Below, piece after piece: positions 42,840 to 52,139 of a stretch of 64,000 nucleotides of DNA. Source of the DNA: Actinomadura sp. NAK00032. Its GTDB lineage: Bacteria > Actinomycetota > Actinomycetes > Streptosporangiales > Streptosporangiaceae. Both the position numbers and the translations under genes were made by a program. The DNA lies in contig NZ_CP054932.1 of NCBI RefSeq assembly GCF_013364275.1, positions 8,060,001 through 8,124,000 on the forward strand, written 5' to 3'. Positions within the stretch are counted from its first letter, which is position 1. Every line of letters begins with the position of its first letter. Under the pieces are notes generated by a model, which saw only the letters and a list, made by a program, of their open reading frames with translations, made no database searches and was not told the DNA's origin.

Positions 42840-44435
42840 TCAGCCCCCGGTGTTGGCTTCGGTGCCGCCGCCCCCGGGATTGGTGGGCTCGGTCGGCGGG
42901 GTGCCCGGGTCGGTCGGCTTGTCGGTCGGCTCGGTCGGCACGTCGGTCGGCTTCGTCGTCGACTTCGTGGGCGCCGGGTCGGTCGGGGTGATCGACGGCG
43001 TCGGCGTATCGGACGGCGTCGGGCTCTGCGTCGGCGTCGGGCTGCCGGTCGGGGAGGACGTGTAGGACGGCGCCGTCGACTGCTGGACGGGCCGCTGCGA
43101 CGTCGGCGGCGCCGAACTCGGCAGGACGTCGGTCGACGCGGGCGGAGCGCTCGGGTCGCTGACCTTCTGGCCGGCCTTGCCCTTGTCGCCGGAGCCGAGC
43201 ATCAGCACGGACGAGACCACCACGATCGCGACGAACAGCGCCGCGGCGCCGGCCAGCAGGGCGGAGCGTCCGGAGCCGGCGAGCGCGTACCGCAGCCCGC
43301 CGCGGCCGTTCCGTCCGCCGTGCGCGCCGTGCCCGTCGCCGTCCGGCTCGCCGACCATGACGAGTTCGGGGGGCAGCGTGTTGCCGGCGGCCCACCCGGC
43401 CGGGGTGGGCGGAAGGCCGTAGTCGTCCACGCCCGGGTCGGTGCCGGCCGGGGCGTCCGCGTCGTGGAAGGCGGCGACCGTCTCCACGGGCTCGTGCTCG
43501 GCGGCGGCGGCCGGGAGGGGCTCGAAGTCCTCGTCGCCGGCCTCGGCGGCGCGCACGGACCCGGCCGCGAGCATCGCGGTCTCGTCGGTGCCGCCGGACC
43601 GGGGCGCGGGACGTCCCGTGCTCGCGGCCTCCTCGTGCCCGAGCAGCCGCATCAGCACCTGCCGGGCGCCGGGGCGCAGCTCGGGGTCCTTCTCCAGGCA
43701 GTCGAGGACCAGATCGCCCAGCGCGCCGTCGAGGCCGCCGAGGTCGGGCTCCTCGTGCAGGATCCGGTTGATCACGGCGGGGATGGTGTCCTGCCCGAAC
43801 GGGGGCTCCCCGGTCGCGGCGAACACCAGCGTCGCGGCCCAGCAGAACACGTCCGCGGGCGTGCCGACCTCGTCGCCGCTGATCTGCTCGGGCGCCATGT
43901 AGGACGGGGTGCCGATCACCCGGCTGGTCAGCGTGGTGGCGCCGCTGATCGCGCGGGCGACGCCGAAGTCGATGACGCGCGGGCCGTCCGGGCCGATCAG
44001 CACGTTGTGCGGCTTGAAGTCGCGGTGCACGATCTTCGCCTGGTGGATCGCGGCGAGCGCCGTCGCGGTGCCGACGGCGAGCCGGTCGAGCGCCGCGCCG
44101 CTCAGCGGGCCCTCGTCCAGGACCTGCTGGTTCAGCGACGGGCCGCGCACGTACTCGCTGACGATGTAGGGCCGGTCGCCGTCCGCGTCGGCGTCGATCA
44201 CCTGCGCGGTGCAGAACGGCGCGACCTGCTTGGCGACCTCCAGCTCGCGCAGGAACCGGGCGCGCGCCTTGTCGTCGGACGTCAGCTCGGCGTGCAGCAG
44301 CTTGATCGCGACCTGCCGGCCGTCCTCGGCGGCGCCGAGGAACACCGTGCCCTGCCCGCCCTCGCCCACCCGGCCGATCAGGGCGTACGACCCCAGCCGA
44401 TCCGGATCACCGGACCGCAGCGCCCCAATCTCCAT
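42840..44435 (-). CDS. Ser/Thr protein kinase, membrane-anchored
   Basis: The 531-residue protein has a Hanks-type kinase domain (residues 15-275): G-rich loop GEGGQGTV, Lys45, Glu64, HRD at 137-139 followed by FKPHN, and DFG at 156-158, all intact. HRDFKP rather than HRDLKP is a minor variant. A single membrane helix follows near residue 400. The extracellular part is a low-complexity Pro/Thr/Ser/Asp tail with PTDxPT-type repeats and no PASTA or sensor domain. It phosphorylates Ser or Thr of unknown targets and may sense the cell wall through its flexible tail. Confidence 0.95.
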   Translation of the reverse strand: MEIGALRSGDPDRLGSYALIGRVGEGGQGTVFLGAAEDGRQVAIKLLHAELTSDDKARARFLRELEVAKQVAPFCTAQVIDADADGDRPYIVSEYVRGPSLNQQVLDEGPLSGAALDRLAVGTATALAAIHQAKIVHRDFKPHNVLIGPDGPRVIDFGVARAISGATTLTSRVIGTPSYMAPEQISGDEVGTPADVFCWAATLVFAATGEPPFGQDTIPAVINRILHEEPDLGGLDGALGDLVLDCLEKDPELRPGARQVLMRLLGHEEAASTGRPAPRSGGTDETAMLAAGSVRAAEAGDEDFEPLPAAAAEHEPVETVAAFHDADAPAGTDPGVDDYGLPPTPAGWAAGNTLPPELVMVGEPDGDGHGAHGGRNGRGGLRYALAGSGRSALLAGAAALFVAIVVVSSVLMLGSGDKGKAGQKVSDPSAPPASTDVLPSSAPPTSQRPVQQSTAPSYTSSPTGSPTPTQSPTPSDTPTPSITPTDPAPTKSTTKPTDVPTEPTDKPTDPGTPPTEPTNPGGGGTEANTGG

Positions 44436-44615
44436 GCGTGGAACCGTCCCTCTCTGGATCGACGGGCCGTGCTCCCGGCCCGGATCACCCCTCCGACTGT
44501 GTGACGCCCGAACCCCGAGGGAAGTTCACCCGATCCGGCGGGGTACCCACCCTAATGGCGTCTCTTCTCACAGCGATACCGACGAGCACGATGTCACACC
44601 GGCGACACTGGTGGC

Positions 44616-45212
44616 ATGGCAATGCTCGACGGGCGCCGCGTCCACACGCGCGCCGACCTCATGGCCGAGCACGGGCTCGGACGCAGCACGCTGGAGAAAT
44701 GGCACCGCGAGCGCGCGTCCAACGGCCATCCCGAGCCGGCCGGGACGGTCGGCTCCCAGCTCGCCTGGGACGCCGCCGACTGGGACCGCTGGTACGCCGC
44801 GCACCGCGCCCGGGACGTCCCGCCGGGCCTGGCGACGCGCGACGAGCTGGCCGAACGGCACGGCGTCAGCCGCCACCGCCTCAAGCAGCTGTGGGCCGAC
44901 CGCGCGTCCAACGGCCATCCCGACGTCGCGCACCGCTCCGGCAAGGCGATGTACTGGGACGAGGCCGCCTGGACGTCCTGGTACCGCACCCTCGGCGACC
45001 GTCCCGCCGAAGAGGACCCCGACGACCTCGTGACGCTGGCCGACGCGGCTCGCATCCTCGGCCTCGCCCAGACGAGCGTCACCGTCTACGCCAGGCGCCC
45101 GCCCGCCGGCTGGCCGGAACCCGCCCAGGTCGAGCCGCTGCGCGGCGGCCGCGTCCGCCGCCTCTACCGCCGCCGCGACATCCTCGCCTACGCCGCCTCC
45201 CGCACCCGCTGA
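44616..45212 (+). CDS. Protein with three tandem helix-turn-helix units
   Basis: The 198-residue protein has three similar units: TRADLMAEHGLGRSTLEKWH, TRDELAERHGVSRHRLKQLW and TLADAARILGLAQTSVTVYA, each a MerR/excisionase-like helix-turn-helix followed by a short wing. The first two are followed by the identical RASNGHP segment, encoded by a 23-bp exact DNA repeat (44712-44734 and 44901-44923), so an internal duplication is recent or constrained. It is probably a DNA-binding protein; target unknown. It is not part of a visible mobile element. Confidence 0.75.
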   Translation: MAMLDGRRVHTRADLMAEHGLGRSTLEKWHRERASNGHPEPAGTVGSQLAWDAADWDRWYAAHRARDVPPGLATRDELAERHGVSRHRLKQLWADRASNGHPDVAHRSGKAMYWDEAAWTSWYRTLGDRPAEEDPDDLVTLADAARILGLAQTSVTVYARRPPAGWPEPAQVEPLRGGRVRRLYRRRDILAYAASRTR

Positions 45213-45290
45213 TCTCCCGAATTCTCGGTACGCTGCGGGTATCTCGCCCGTACGATGTCACCGTCTGTCGTCAAAAGGGAGCTCAGTGTC

Positions 45291-45947
45291 ATGGCAGTCG
45301 CGGCCATCGTGCATTACACGCTGTCGGACATCCCATATGCCCTGTGGGTGCGGGGAGAACTCGCCGACGAGATCAACCTCCCGAAGGACGGCAGCCGGGT
45401 CGAGGTCATCAGAGGAGAGATCGTCGTGTCACCCGCTCCCGTCTTTCGCCACAATCGCATCGCCACGGCCATCGGCCATGCCATGTCCGTGGCGACTGTG
45501 GCCGATCCCGGCTTCCGTTGGGTGTTCGTACAGGCCAACGAACTCAACCTGGTGCCGGTCAAGGACGGGTGCATCCCCGACCTCATCATCATCGACAGGG
45601 ATGTCGCCGAAAAGGTGGATGATGAGGACCGCAGGCAGGTACTGCCCGAGGAAGTAGCGGCGGTCGTCGAGATCACCTCGCCGACCAATGCGGGAAACGA
45701 CCGCCCGCCGCGGCTTGTGCAGGTGCTCGGTACCAAGCGGAGCGCCTACGCCAAGTCGGCCGTCCCGTTCTACCTGCTCGTCGACCGCGACCCCCGGATG
45801 CCCGGCGTCACCCTCTACGGCGAGCCGGACGTCCAGGCGGGAACGTACGAGCCCCTCCACACCTGGAAGTTCGGCGAGGTCGTCAAGCTTCCGGCGCCGC
45901 TCGGCTTCGAGATCGACACCGAGCGGTGGAAGCCCTGGACGGAGTAG
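45291..45947 (+). CDS. Uma2-family restriction-endonuclease-fold protein
   Basis: The 218-residue protein has the Uma2 (DUF820) fold, a PD-(D/E)xK nuclease-like domain: VEVIRGEIVVSPAPVFRHNRIA, CIPDLIIIDRD and VAAVVEITSPTN contain the conserved Asp and Glu. These genes are highly amplified in actinobacteria and cyanobacteria; their role (repair, transposition or defence) is not settled. ATG 45291 is preceded by AAAGGGAG; an earlier ATG at 45255 has no such site. It converges with the acetoacetate-CoA ligase gene, 3 bp apart. Confidence 0.88.
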   Translation: MAVAAIVHYTLSDIPYALWVRGELADEINLPKDGSRVEVIRGEIVVSPAPVFRHNRIATAIGHAMSVATVADPGFRWVFVQANELNLVPVKDGCIPDLIIIDRDVAEKVDDEDRRQVLPEEVAAVVEITSPTNAGNDRPPRLVQVLGTKRSAYAKSAVPFYLLVDRDPRMPGVTLYGEPDVQAGTYEPLHTWKFGEVVKLPAPLGFEIDTERWKPWTE

Positions 45948-45950
45948 CCC

Positions 45951-47906
45951 CTACGGGGTGAAGTGGGTGAGGACCTCCGGGTTGGCCATGGAGTCGCGGT
46001 TGGCGGCCTTGTCCACCGGGGTGCCCTGGAGGATCTTGCGGACGGGGACCTCCAGCTTCTTGCCCGACAGGGTGCGCGGGATGCCGGGGACGGCGGTGAT
46101 CTCGTCCGGGACGTGCCGGGGCGACAGCGACGACCGGATCTCGCGCCGCAGGTTCTGCACCAGCTCCTCGGTGAGGGACGCGCCCTCGGCGAGCTGGACG
46201 TACAGGAGCAGGCGACCCTCCTGGCCGAGGCGGCCGGTGTCGATGACGAGGCTGTCGGTGATCTCGTCGAACGCCTCGACGACGCGGTAGAAGTCGGAGG
46301 TGCCCATGCGGACGCCGCCGCGGTTGAGGGTGGAGTCGGAGCGGCCGTAGATGACGCAGCCGCCGTCCGGCAGGATCTTGATCCAGTCGCCGTGCCGCCA
46401 CACGCCCGGGTACATGTCGAAGTAGGAGTCGCGGTACCGGTCGCCGTTCTCGTCGTTCCAGAAGGACACCGGCATGGACGGCATGGGCTCGGTGATGACC
46501 AGCTCGCCGACCTCGTCGATGACGGGCTTGCCGTCCTCGGCGAAGGCCTCGACCTTGGCGCCGAGGCCGCGGCACTGGATGACGCCGGCGCGCAGCGGCA
46601 GCAGCGGTGACGGGCCGACGAAGCCGGTGCACAGGTCGGTGCCGCCGGAGAACGAGCCGAGCAGCAGGTCCCGGCCGACCGCGTCGTACACCCAGGCGAA
46701 GCCCTCGGGCGGCAGCGGGGAGCCGGTCGAGCCGATGCCGCGCAGGCCGGACAGGTCGTGCTCCTCGCCGGGGCGGCGGCCTTCCTTCGCGGACGCCGTG
46801 ATGTAGGGCGCGCCAACGCCCATGTAGGTGACGCCGCTGTCGGCGGCCAGCGACCACAGGTCGAGCGGGGCGCCGTCGTACATGACGATGGTGGAGCCCA
46901 CCAGCAGGCCGCCGATGAGGTAGTTCCACATCATCCAGCCGGTGGTGGTGAACCAGAAGAACACGTCGTCGGGGCCGATGTCCTGGTGGAACGACAGGGC
47001 CTTGAGGTGTTCGAGCACCACGCCGCCGTGCCCGTGCACGATGGGCTTCGGCAGCCCCGTGGTGCCGGACGAGTACACGACCCACAGCGGGTGGTCGAAG
47101 GGGACGTCCTCGAACTCCAGCGTGTCGCGGTCGGCGCGCGGCAGTTCGCCGTAGTGCATGCCGACCCGCAGGCCCTCGGGGGTCGCGGCGGGGTCGAGGT
47201 AGGGGATCAGGACGGTGGCGGCCAGGCTCGGCAGCTCGGCCTCGATCTCGGCGACGGTCTCCCGCCGGTCGAAGTGCTTGCCGTTGTAGGCGTAGCCGTC
47301 CACGGCGATCAGCACCTTCGGCTCGATCTGCGCGAACCGGTCGATGACCGAGGACGACCCGAAGTCGGGCGAGCACGACGACCAGATCGCGCCGAGCGAC
47401 GCCGTCGCCAGGAAGCAGATCAGCGCCTCGGGGATGTTCGGGACGTAGGCGGCGACCCGGTCGCCCTTGCCGACGCCGAGGCCGGCCAGTCCCGCGCGGA
47501 CCTCCGCCACGTGCAGCGCCAGCTCCCGGTACGTCAGCACGCGGTGCCCGCCCGCCTCCGACCGGAAGATCACCGCGGTCTCGTCGGGGGTCTCGTCCGC
47601 CCGGCGCAGCGCGTTCGCGGCGTAGTTGAGGGTCGCGCCGGGGAACCACTTCAGGCCGTCCACCGGCATCGGCCCGCCCGACCGGACGGGGCCGCCGCCG
47701 CGCTCGCCGACGACGTCGAAGTACGACCAGATCGCGTCCCAGAACGCGTCGACCTCGGTGACCGACCAGCGCCAGAGCTCGTCGTAGGACTCGGTGCGGA
47801 CGCCCCGCTCCCACAGCCAGTGGACGAAACGGGTCACCCGCGCGTTCGCGACGACCTCCTCCGACGGCTCCCACAGCGCCGAACCCTCGGATACCCCACC
47901 GGCCAT
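45951..47906 (-). CDS. aacS: Acetoacetate-CoA ligase
   Basis: The 651-residue adenylate-forming enzyme matches acetoacetyl-CoA synthetase: an N-terminal RVTRFVHWLWERGV/W-x-WSV segment, the WFPGATLNYA block, the AMP-binding P-loop VYSSGTTGLPKPIVHGHGG and a C-terminal SGKKLEVPVRKIL with catalytic Lys. It makes acetoacetyl-CoA from acetoacetate, ATP and CoA for lipid, ketone-body or leucine metabolism. ATG 47906 follows GGAGGGAG. An upstream frame to 48020 lacks family similarity. Confidence 0.95.
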   Translation of the reverse strand: MAGGVSEGSALWEPSEEVVANARVTRFVHWLWERGVRTESYDELWRWSVTEVDAFWDAIWSYFDVVGERGGGPVRSGGPMPVDGLKWFPGATLNYAANALRRADETPDETAVIFRSEAGGHRVLTYRELALHVAEVRAGLAGLGVGKGDRVAAYVPNIPEALICFLATASLGAIWSSCSPDFGSSSVIDRFAQIEPKVLIAVDGYAYNGKHFDRRETVAEIEAELPSLAATVLIPYLDPAATPEGLRVGMHYGELPRADRDTLEFEDVPFDHPLWVVYSSGTTGLPKPIVHGHGGVVLEHLKALSFHQDIGPDDVFFWFTTTGWMMWNYLIGGLLVGSTIVMYDGAPLDLWSLAADSGVTYMGVGAPYITASAKEGRRPGEEHDLSGLRGIGSTGSPLPPEGFAWVYDAVGRDLLLGSFSGGTDLCTGFVGPSPLLPLRAGVIQCRGLGAKVEAFAEDGKPVIDEVGELVITEPMPSMPVSFWNDENGDRYRDSYFDMYPGVWRHGDWIKILPDGGCVIYGRSDSTLNRGGVRMGTSDFYRVVEAFDEITDSLVIDTGRLGQEGRLLLYVQLAEGASLTEELVQNLRREIRSSLSPRHVPDEITAVPGIPRTLSGKKLEVPVRKILQGTPVDKAANRDSMANPEVLTHFTP

Positions 47907-48202
47907 CTCGCTCCCTCCCTGCCGCGCCACGGCGCGCGGCCCTCCCCAATATCGGCCCGGCTCCGCACACCGCGCAACCTGCCCGGTCCGCCCGCCGCTA
48001 CGCGCTCGAAGCCCCGCCACATCTCAGGCGAAACCGCGTCCGCGGGCAACCCGGGTCGTCCACACAGCACCCGGCCGGGACATCCTCACCGTCCACACGG
48101 CCTGGTTTTCCACAGGATCGCATTCCCGTTCCGCCGGCGCCCGCCGCCCTCGACACTGCTGTCACGGGGGCAAGCCGGCGGAAGGGAACGGATCGGATGG
48201 GG

Positions 48203-48913
48203 TCAGAGGCGGGTCAGGTCGGCCACGGCGGTGACGACGGCGTCGGTGTCGGCGAGCGTCGCGAGGACGGTGTCGGCGCCGGCGGCGCGGAGTTCGGCCT
48301 CGGTGGCGCTGCCGGTGGCGACGGCGATGATCGGGGAGCCGGCGATGTGCGCGGCCTGCACGTCGCGGGGCGAGTCGGCGATGTAGACGGTCGCGGCCTC
48401 GGAGTAGGCGGTGCCGTGCCGCTCGCCGGCGCGGGTGCGGGCCAGTTCGAGGAGGGCGGCCTTGCTGTAGACGCCGTTCTCGTAGCCGCCCGCGGCGAGG
48501 TCGAGGCGGGCGGCGAGGCCCAGTTCGGTGGCCTTCAGCATGGCGTTCGGCTGGATCGAGCCGGTCAGCACCGACTGGACGACGCCGGGGACGTGGGCGA
48601 GCGCCTCGACGGCCTCCGCGGCCCCGGCCAGCACCCGCCCGTGGGCGCGCAGATCGGCGCGGCGGGACGCGAACGCCTCGGCGAGCGCGTCGAAGAACGC
48701 GGGCAGGTGGTCGTCGGTGGTGACGACGTCGTTGAACGCGAGCGTCTCGAAGATGATCTCGGACTCGGTGCGGCCGGGGGTGGGCGCGAGCCGGACCAGC
48801 GGCCGCCCGATGGTCCGCTGGAACGCCTCGGCGTAGGCGTCCCGGGTGACCCGCCCGACGTCGACCAGCGTGTGATCGATGTTCCACAGCACCAGACGGT
48901 TCAGCGTCGACAT
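48203..48913 (-). CDS. HAD-superfamily phosphatase-like protein with Asn in place of the nucleophile
   Basis: The 236-residue protein has a HAD fold: LVLWNIDHTL at residues 7-16 is motif I, VLTGSIQPNA is motif II-like (Thr), and YIADSPRDVQAA is motif IV (the second Asp). In motif I the first Asp of DxD is Asn11, which would block phospho-aspartate formation. The general-acid Asp13 remains. It may be a non-catalytic or slow member; related actinobacterial proteins of this group may share the change. Standing alone between acetoacetate-CoA ligase and pruA, its substrate is unknown. Confidence 0.85.
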   Translation of the reverse strand: MSTLNRLVLWNIDHTLVDVGRVTRDAYAEAFQRTIGRPLVRLAPTPGRTESEIIFETLAFNDVVTTDDHLPAFFDALAEAFASRRADLRAHGRVLAGAAEAVEALAHVPGVVQSVLTGSIQPNAMLKATELGLAARLDLAAGGYENGVYSKAALLELARTRAGERHGTAYSEAATVYIADSPRDVQAAHIAGSPIIAVATGSATEAELRAAGADTVLATLADTDAVVTAVADLTRL

Positions 48914-49022
48914 CCCGTTCCCATGCGCGGTCGAAGGAGCACGGGCGGGCGCCGGAGCCGGTACCCGCCACGGTGGGCGACCTTATCGTCCGGCCTTGCC
49001 GCCCCCGACCGCAACCGCCCTG

Positions 49023-50654
49023 TCAGGGGCCCATGTGGGGGTAGCGGTAGTCGGTCGGCGCGACGAACGTCTCCTTGATCGAGCGGACGCTCGTCCAGCG
49101 GGTGAGGTTGAAGACCGAGCCCGCCTTGTCGTTGGTGCCGGACGCGCGGGCGCCGCCGAACGGCTGCTGGCCGACGATCGAGCCGGTCGGCTTGTCGTTG
49201 ATGTAGAAGTTGCCGGCGGCGAAGCGGAGCTTGGCGGTGGCCTCGGCGATGGCGGCGCGGTCCTCGGCGATGACGGCGCCGGTGAGGCCGTACTCCGAGC
49301 TGCCCTCCATCTGGTTGAGGACGGTGTCGTAGTCGCCGTCGTCGTAGACGTGCACGCCGAGGATCGGGCCGAAGTACTCGCGGGTGAAGATCTCGTCGGT
49401 CGGGTCGGACGACTCCAGGACCGTCGGGCGGACGAAGTAGCCGCGCGAGTCGTCCAGCTCGCCGCCGACGAGGATCCTCATGGTGTCGATGCCGCGGGCG
49501 CGGTCGATGGCGGCGCGGTGCTTGGCGAACGCGCGGTCGTCGATGACGGCGCCCATGAACGCCGACAGGTCCTCGGCGACGTTGCCCATGGTGAGCGACT
49601 CGGTCTCGGCGAGGAAGTCGTCCCGCATGCGGTCCCAGACCGAGCGCGGGATGTAGGCGCGGGACGCGGCGGAGCACTTCTGCCCCTGGTACTCGAACGC
49701 GCCGCGGACGAGCGCGGTCTTGAGGATGGCCGGGTCTGCGGACGGGTGCGCGACGACGAAGTCCTTGCCGCCGGTCTCGCCGACGATCCGCGGGTAGCCC
49801 TTGTAGCCGGCGATGTTCTCGCCGATCGTCCGCCAGAGGTTCTGGAAGGTGGCGACGGAGCCGGTGAAGTGCAGGCCGGCGAGGTCGGGGTGGCGCAGCG
49901 CGACGTTGGAGACGGCGCGGCCGTTGCCCGTGACCATGTTGATCACGCCGGGCGGCAGGCCCGCGGCCTCCAGCACCCGCATGGTGAAGTGCGCGGCGAG
50001 CTGCTGGGTCGGGGACGGCTTCCACACCACGACGTTGCCCATCAGCGCCGCCGACGTCGGCAGGTTCCCGGCGATCGCGGTGAAGTTGAACGGGGTGATC
50101 GCGAGGACGAACCCCTCCAGCGGCCGGTACTCCAGCCGGTTCCACACGCCGGGCGGCGACAGCGGCTGCTGCTCGTGGATCTGCTGCGCGTACCCGACGT
50201 TGAACCGCCAGAAGTCGATCAGCTCGCAGGCGGCGTCGATCTCGGCCTGCTGCACCGACTTGGACTGGCCGAGGATCGTCGCGGCGTTCACCGTGGCGCG
50301 CCACGGCCCGGCGAGCAGCTCGGCGGCGCGCAGGAAGATGGCGGCCCGGTCCTCGAAGGCCATGGCCCGCCAGGCGGGCGCCGCCTCGTGCGCCGCGACG
50401 ACCGCCTCGGTCACGTCCGCCTCGGTGGCGTCGCCCATCCGGCCGAGGACGTGCGCGCGGTTGTGCGGCTCCACGACGTCGACCGGGGTGCCCGCGCCCA
50501 TGCGGTGCTCACCGGCGATCGTCATCGTCAGCTCGGTCTGCGTCCCGCCGAGCTCCTTGATCCGGGCCTCCAGCGCGGCCCGCTCCGGGCTGCCCGGCGC
50601 GTATCCCTTCACCGGCTCGTTCGCCGGTACCGGCACGGTGGTGACGGCGTCCAT
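49023..50654 (-). CDS. pruA: L-glutamate gamma-semialdehyde (1-pyrroline-5-carboxylate) dehydrogenase
   Basis: The 543-residue enzyme matches the RocA/PruA aldehyde dehydrogenase branch: GFVLAITPFNFTAIAGNLP, VVWKPSPTQ, LHFTGS, the general-base motif GETGGKDF and catalytic Cys in YQGQKCSA. It oxidises glutamate semialdehyde to glutamate with NAD in proline and arginine breakdown. The proline dehydrogenase partner is not in the window. The upstream 240 bp contain a 16-bp tandem repeat. Confidence 0.96.
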   Translation of the reverse strand: MDAVTTVPVPANEPVKGYAPGSPERAALEARIKELGGTQTELTMTIAGEHRMGAGTPVDVVEPHNRAHVLGRMGDATEADVTEAVVAAHEAAPAWRAMAFEDRAAIFLRAAELLAGPWRATVNAATILGQSKSVQQAEIDAACELIDFWRFNVGYAQQIHEQQPLSPPGVWNRLEYRPLEGFVLAITPFNFTAIAGNLPTSAALMGNVVVWKPSPTQQLAAHFTMRVLEAAGLPPGVINMVTGNGRAVSNVALRHPDLAGLHFTGSVATFQNLWRTIGENIAGYKGYPRIVGETGGKDFVVAHPSADPAILKTALVRGAFEYQGQKCSAASRAYIPRSVWDRMRDDFLAETESLTMGNVAEDLSAFMGAVIDDRAFAKHRAAIDRARGIDTMRILVGGELDDSRGYFVRPTVLESSDPTDEIFTREYFGPILGVHVYDDGDYDTVLNQMEGSSEYGLTGAVIAEDRAAIAEATAKLRFAAGNFYINDKPTGSIVGQQPFGGARASGTNDKAGSVFNLTRWTSVRSIKETFVAPTDYRYPHMGP

Positions 50655-50790
50655 CTCGCGGCTCCCTGCACTCCGACGGCAGTGTCGATGTGCCGGGACC
50701 TACCCGCCCGACCGCCCGAATACCGCCCGCCGCACCACAGGACCCCATGTGGGGGAAGCCCCCAGACCCACACAAGCGACTGCCCCCTGG

Positions 50791-50870
50791 CCCTGCACAC
50801 CACCGGCCCTGCACACCACCGGCCCTGCACACCACCGGCCCTGCACACCACCGGCCCTGCACACCACCGG
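50791..50870. repeat. 16-bp tandem repeat (five copies)
   Basis: Five exact copies of CCCTGCACACCACCGG stand between the pruA start and the DUF6912 gene. The unit is not a multiple of three and no gene is supported on it. The perfect identity suggests a variable-number repeat locus. It lies 137 bp upstream of pruA, so copy number might affect its promoter. Confidence 0.9.
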
Positions 50871-50898
50871 CGTTGCTCTAAGGCGTTTTGGGTGCTGG

Positions 50899-51408
50899 TC
50901 AGTCGAGGAGGTGTTGGAGTTCTTGGGTGGCGTACCAGAGGAGTTCGTGGCCTTCGGCGCCGTCGACGGTGAAGCGGGCGTCGTCGTCGCCGGTGTCGGC
51001 GGCGGGGAGGGCCTCGACGGCGGCGGCGATGTCGGCGGCGGCGCCGGGGTCGTCCACGTGGGCGGAGGCGATCTTCTTCCACGGGACGGCGGCGGTGATC
51101 TCCACCAGGGCGCGGTCGCCGCCCGCGGGGGCGGCGTCGCCGCGCGGCCAGGTGACGGCGGCGTCGGGGACCTCGGCGGCCAGCACGACGCGGCGGCGCG
51201 GGGCGGACGGGTCGGCGGCGAGCAGCCGGAGGGAGGCGCGGGCGGCGGCGGTCATCGCCGCGTACTCCAGCTCCTCCAGGTCGCCGCTCGCGTACCACTC
51301 GCGCAGCGCGGGCGTGACGGCGTGGGCGGCGAGCGGCGCGGGGCCGATCTCCCGCGCGGCGTGGACGCCGGCGAGGAGCGTGAGCGTGGACGGCAGATAG
51401 ACGCGCAT
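50899..51408 (-). CDS. DUF6912 family protein
   Basis: The 169-residue protein begins MRVYLPSTLTLLAGVHAARE and has the VTPALREWYASGDLEELEYAAM block typical of this actinobacterial family of unknown function. It is acidic, Ala-rich and cytoplasmic. ATG 51408 was chosen since upstream residues are non-conserved and Arg/His-rich. It lies 24 bp downstream of a HAD gene on the same strand and is probably cotranscribed with it. Confidence 0.82.
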   Translation of the reverse strand: MRVYLPSTLTLLAGVHAAREIGPAPLAAHAVTPALREWYASGDLEELEYAAMTAAARASLRLLAADPSAPRRRVVLAAEVPDAAVTWPRGDAAPAGGDRALVEITAAVPWKKIASAHVDDPGAAADIAAAVEALPAADTGDDDARFTVDGAEGHELLWYATQELQHLLD

Positions 51409-51431
51409 GACGGCAGCAGTCTGCCAGACGG

Positions 51432-52079
51432 TCAGGGCAGCAGCTCCATGGCGCGCAGTTCGGCGATGGTGGTGTCGGAGTCGGTGTGCAGGATGCCGCG
51501 GATCCCGAGCGCCTCGGCGGCGCGGATGTTGTGCTCGATGTCGTCGATGAACACGCACTCGGCGGCGTCCAGGCCGAGCAGGTCGAGGGCGTGCCGGAAG
51601 ATCCGCTCGTCCGGTTTGCGCATGCCGACCTCGGCGGAGATCACGACCGCGTCGAACAGGTCCGCGAACAGGTCGCGCGGGTACTCGTTGCCCCAGGAGT
51701 TGGACAGCAGCGCGGTGCGGGCCCCGGCGGCGCGGGCCGCGCGGAGCGCGTCGTACATCGGCTCGACGGGGCTGAACGCGGCGAACATGCGGGAGATCAG
51801 GCCCGGCGCCTCGACGGGGCCGCCGTCCACGGTGAGCAGTTCGGCGGCGAGCCGGCGCTCGAACTCGGCCACCGGGAGCGAGCCGTCCTCCAGCCCGTGG
51901 ATCGGGTTGGTCCCGGCGCCGTCGTAGGCCTGCTTCACCCAGGCGCGCATGACGTTCCTGTAGTGGTCGGCGTCGATGCGGTCGGCGGCGATCCAGAGGG
52001 CGACGGCGTCGTTGAGCGGGGAGGTGAGGACGCCGCCCCAGTCGGTGATGACGGCTTTCACGGGTCGTTCTGAGGGCAC
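51432..52079 (-). CDS. HAD-superfamily hydrolase
   Basis: The 215-residue protein has a HAD fold with motif I ITDWGGVLTSP, motif II LLSNSW, Lys motif MRKPDERIF and motif IV CVFIDDIEHN. Motif I has DWG rather than DxD (Asp, then Trp-Gly), as in some haloacid dehalogenase-like and epoxide-hydrolase N-terminal-like members, so the nucleophile Asp is present but the second Asp is absent. Start at GTG 52079 (GGGG upstream); GTG 52061 is possible. It diverges from the acyl-CoA dehydrogenase gene. Confidence 0.85.
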   Translation of the reverse strand: MPSERPVKAVITDWGGVLTSPLNDAVALWIAADRIDADHYRNVMRAWVKQAYDGAGTNPIHGLEDGSLPVAEFERRLAAELLTVDGGPVEAPGLISRMFAAFSPVEPMYDALRAARAAGARTALLSNSWGNEYPRDLFADLFDAVVISAEVGMRKPDERIFRHALDLLGLDAAECVFIDDIEHNIRAAEALGIRGILHTDSDTTIAELRAMELLP

Positions 52080-52139
52080 GCCCCGATGGTAGGCGATCCC
52101 GGACACTTCAACCGAATCCCGTTCTGCCAGAATGCGCGC

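Noticed and set aside
37812..44504. A 2230-codon open frame on the plus strand
   Set aside because: It is antisense to the NAD-glutamate dehydrogenase and kinase genes, both of which have clear family signatures. Long antisense frames are a by-product of very high GC content at third positions.
44616..45947. A mobile element made of the helix-turn-helix and Uma2 genes
   Set aside because: No transposase, terminal inverted repeats or target duplications were seen around them.
50791..50870. CRISPR-like array
   Set aside because: The 16-bp units are directly adjacent without spacers and there are no cas genes.
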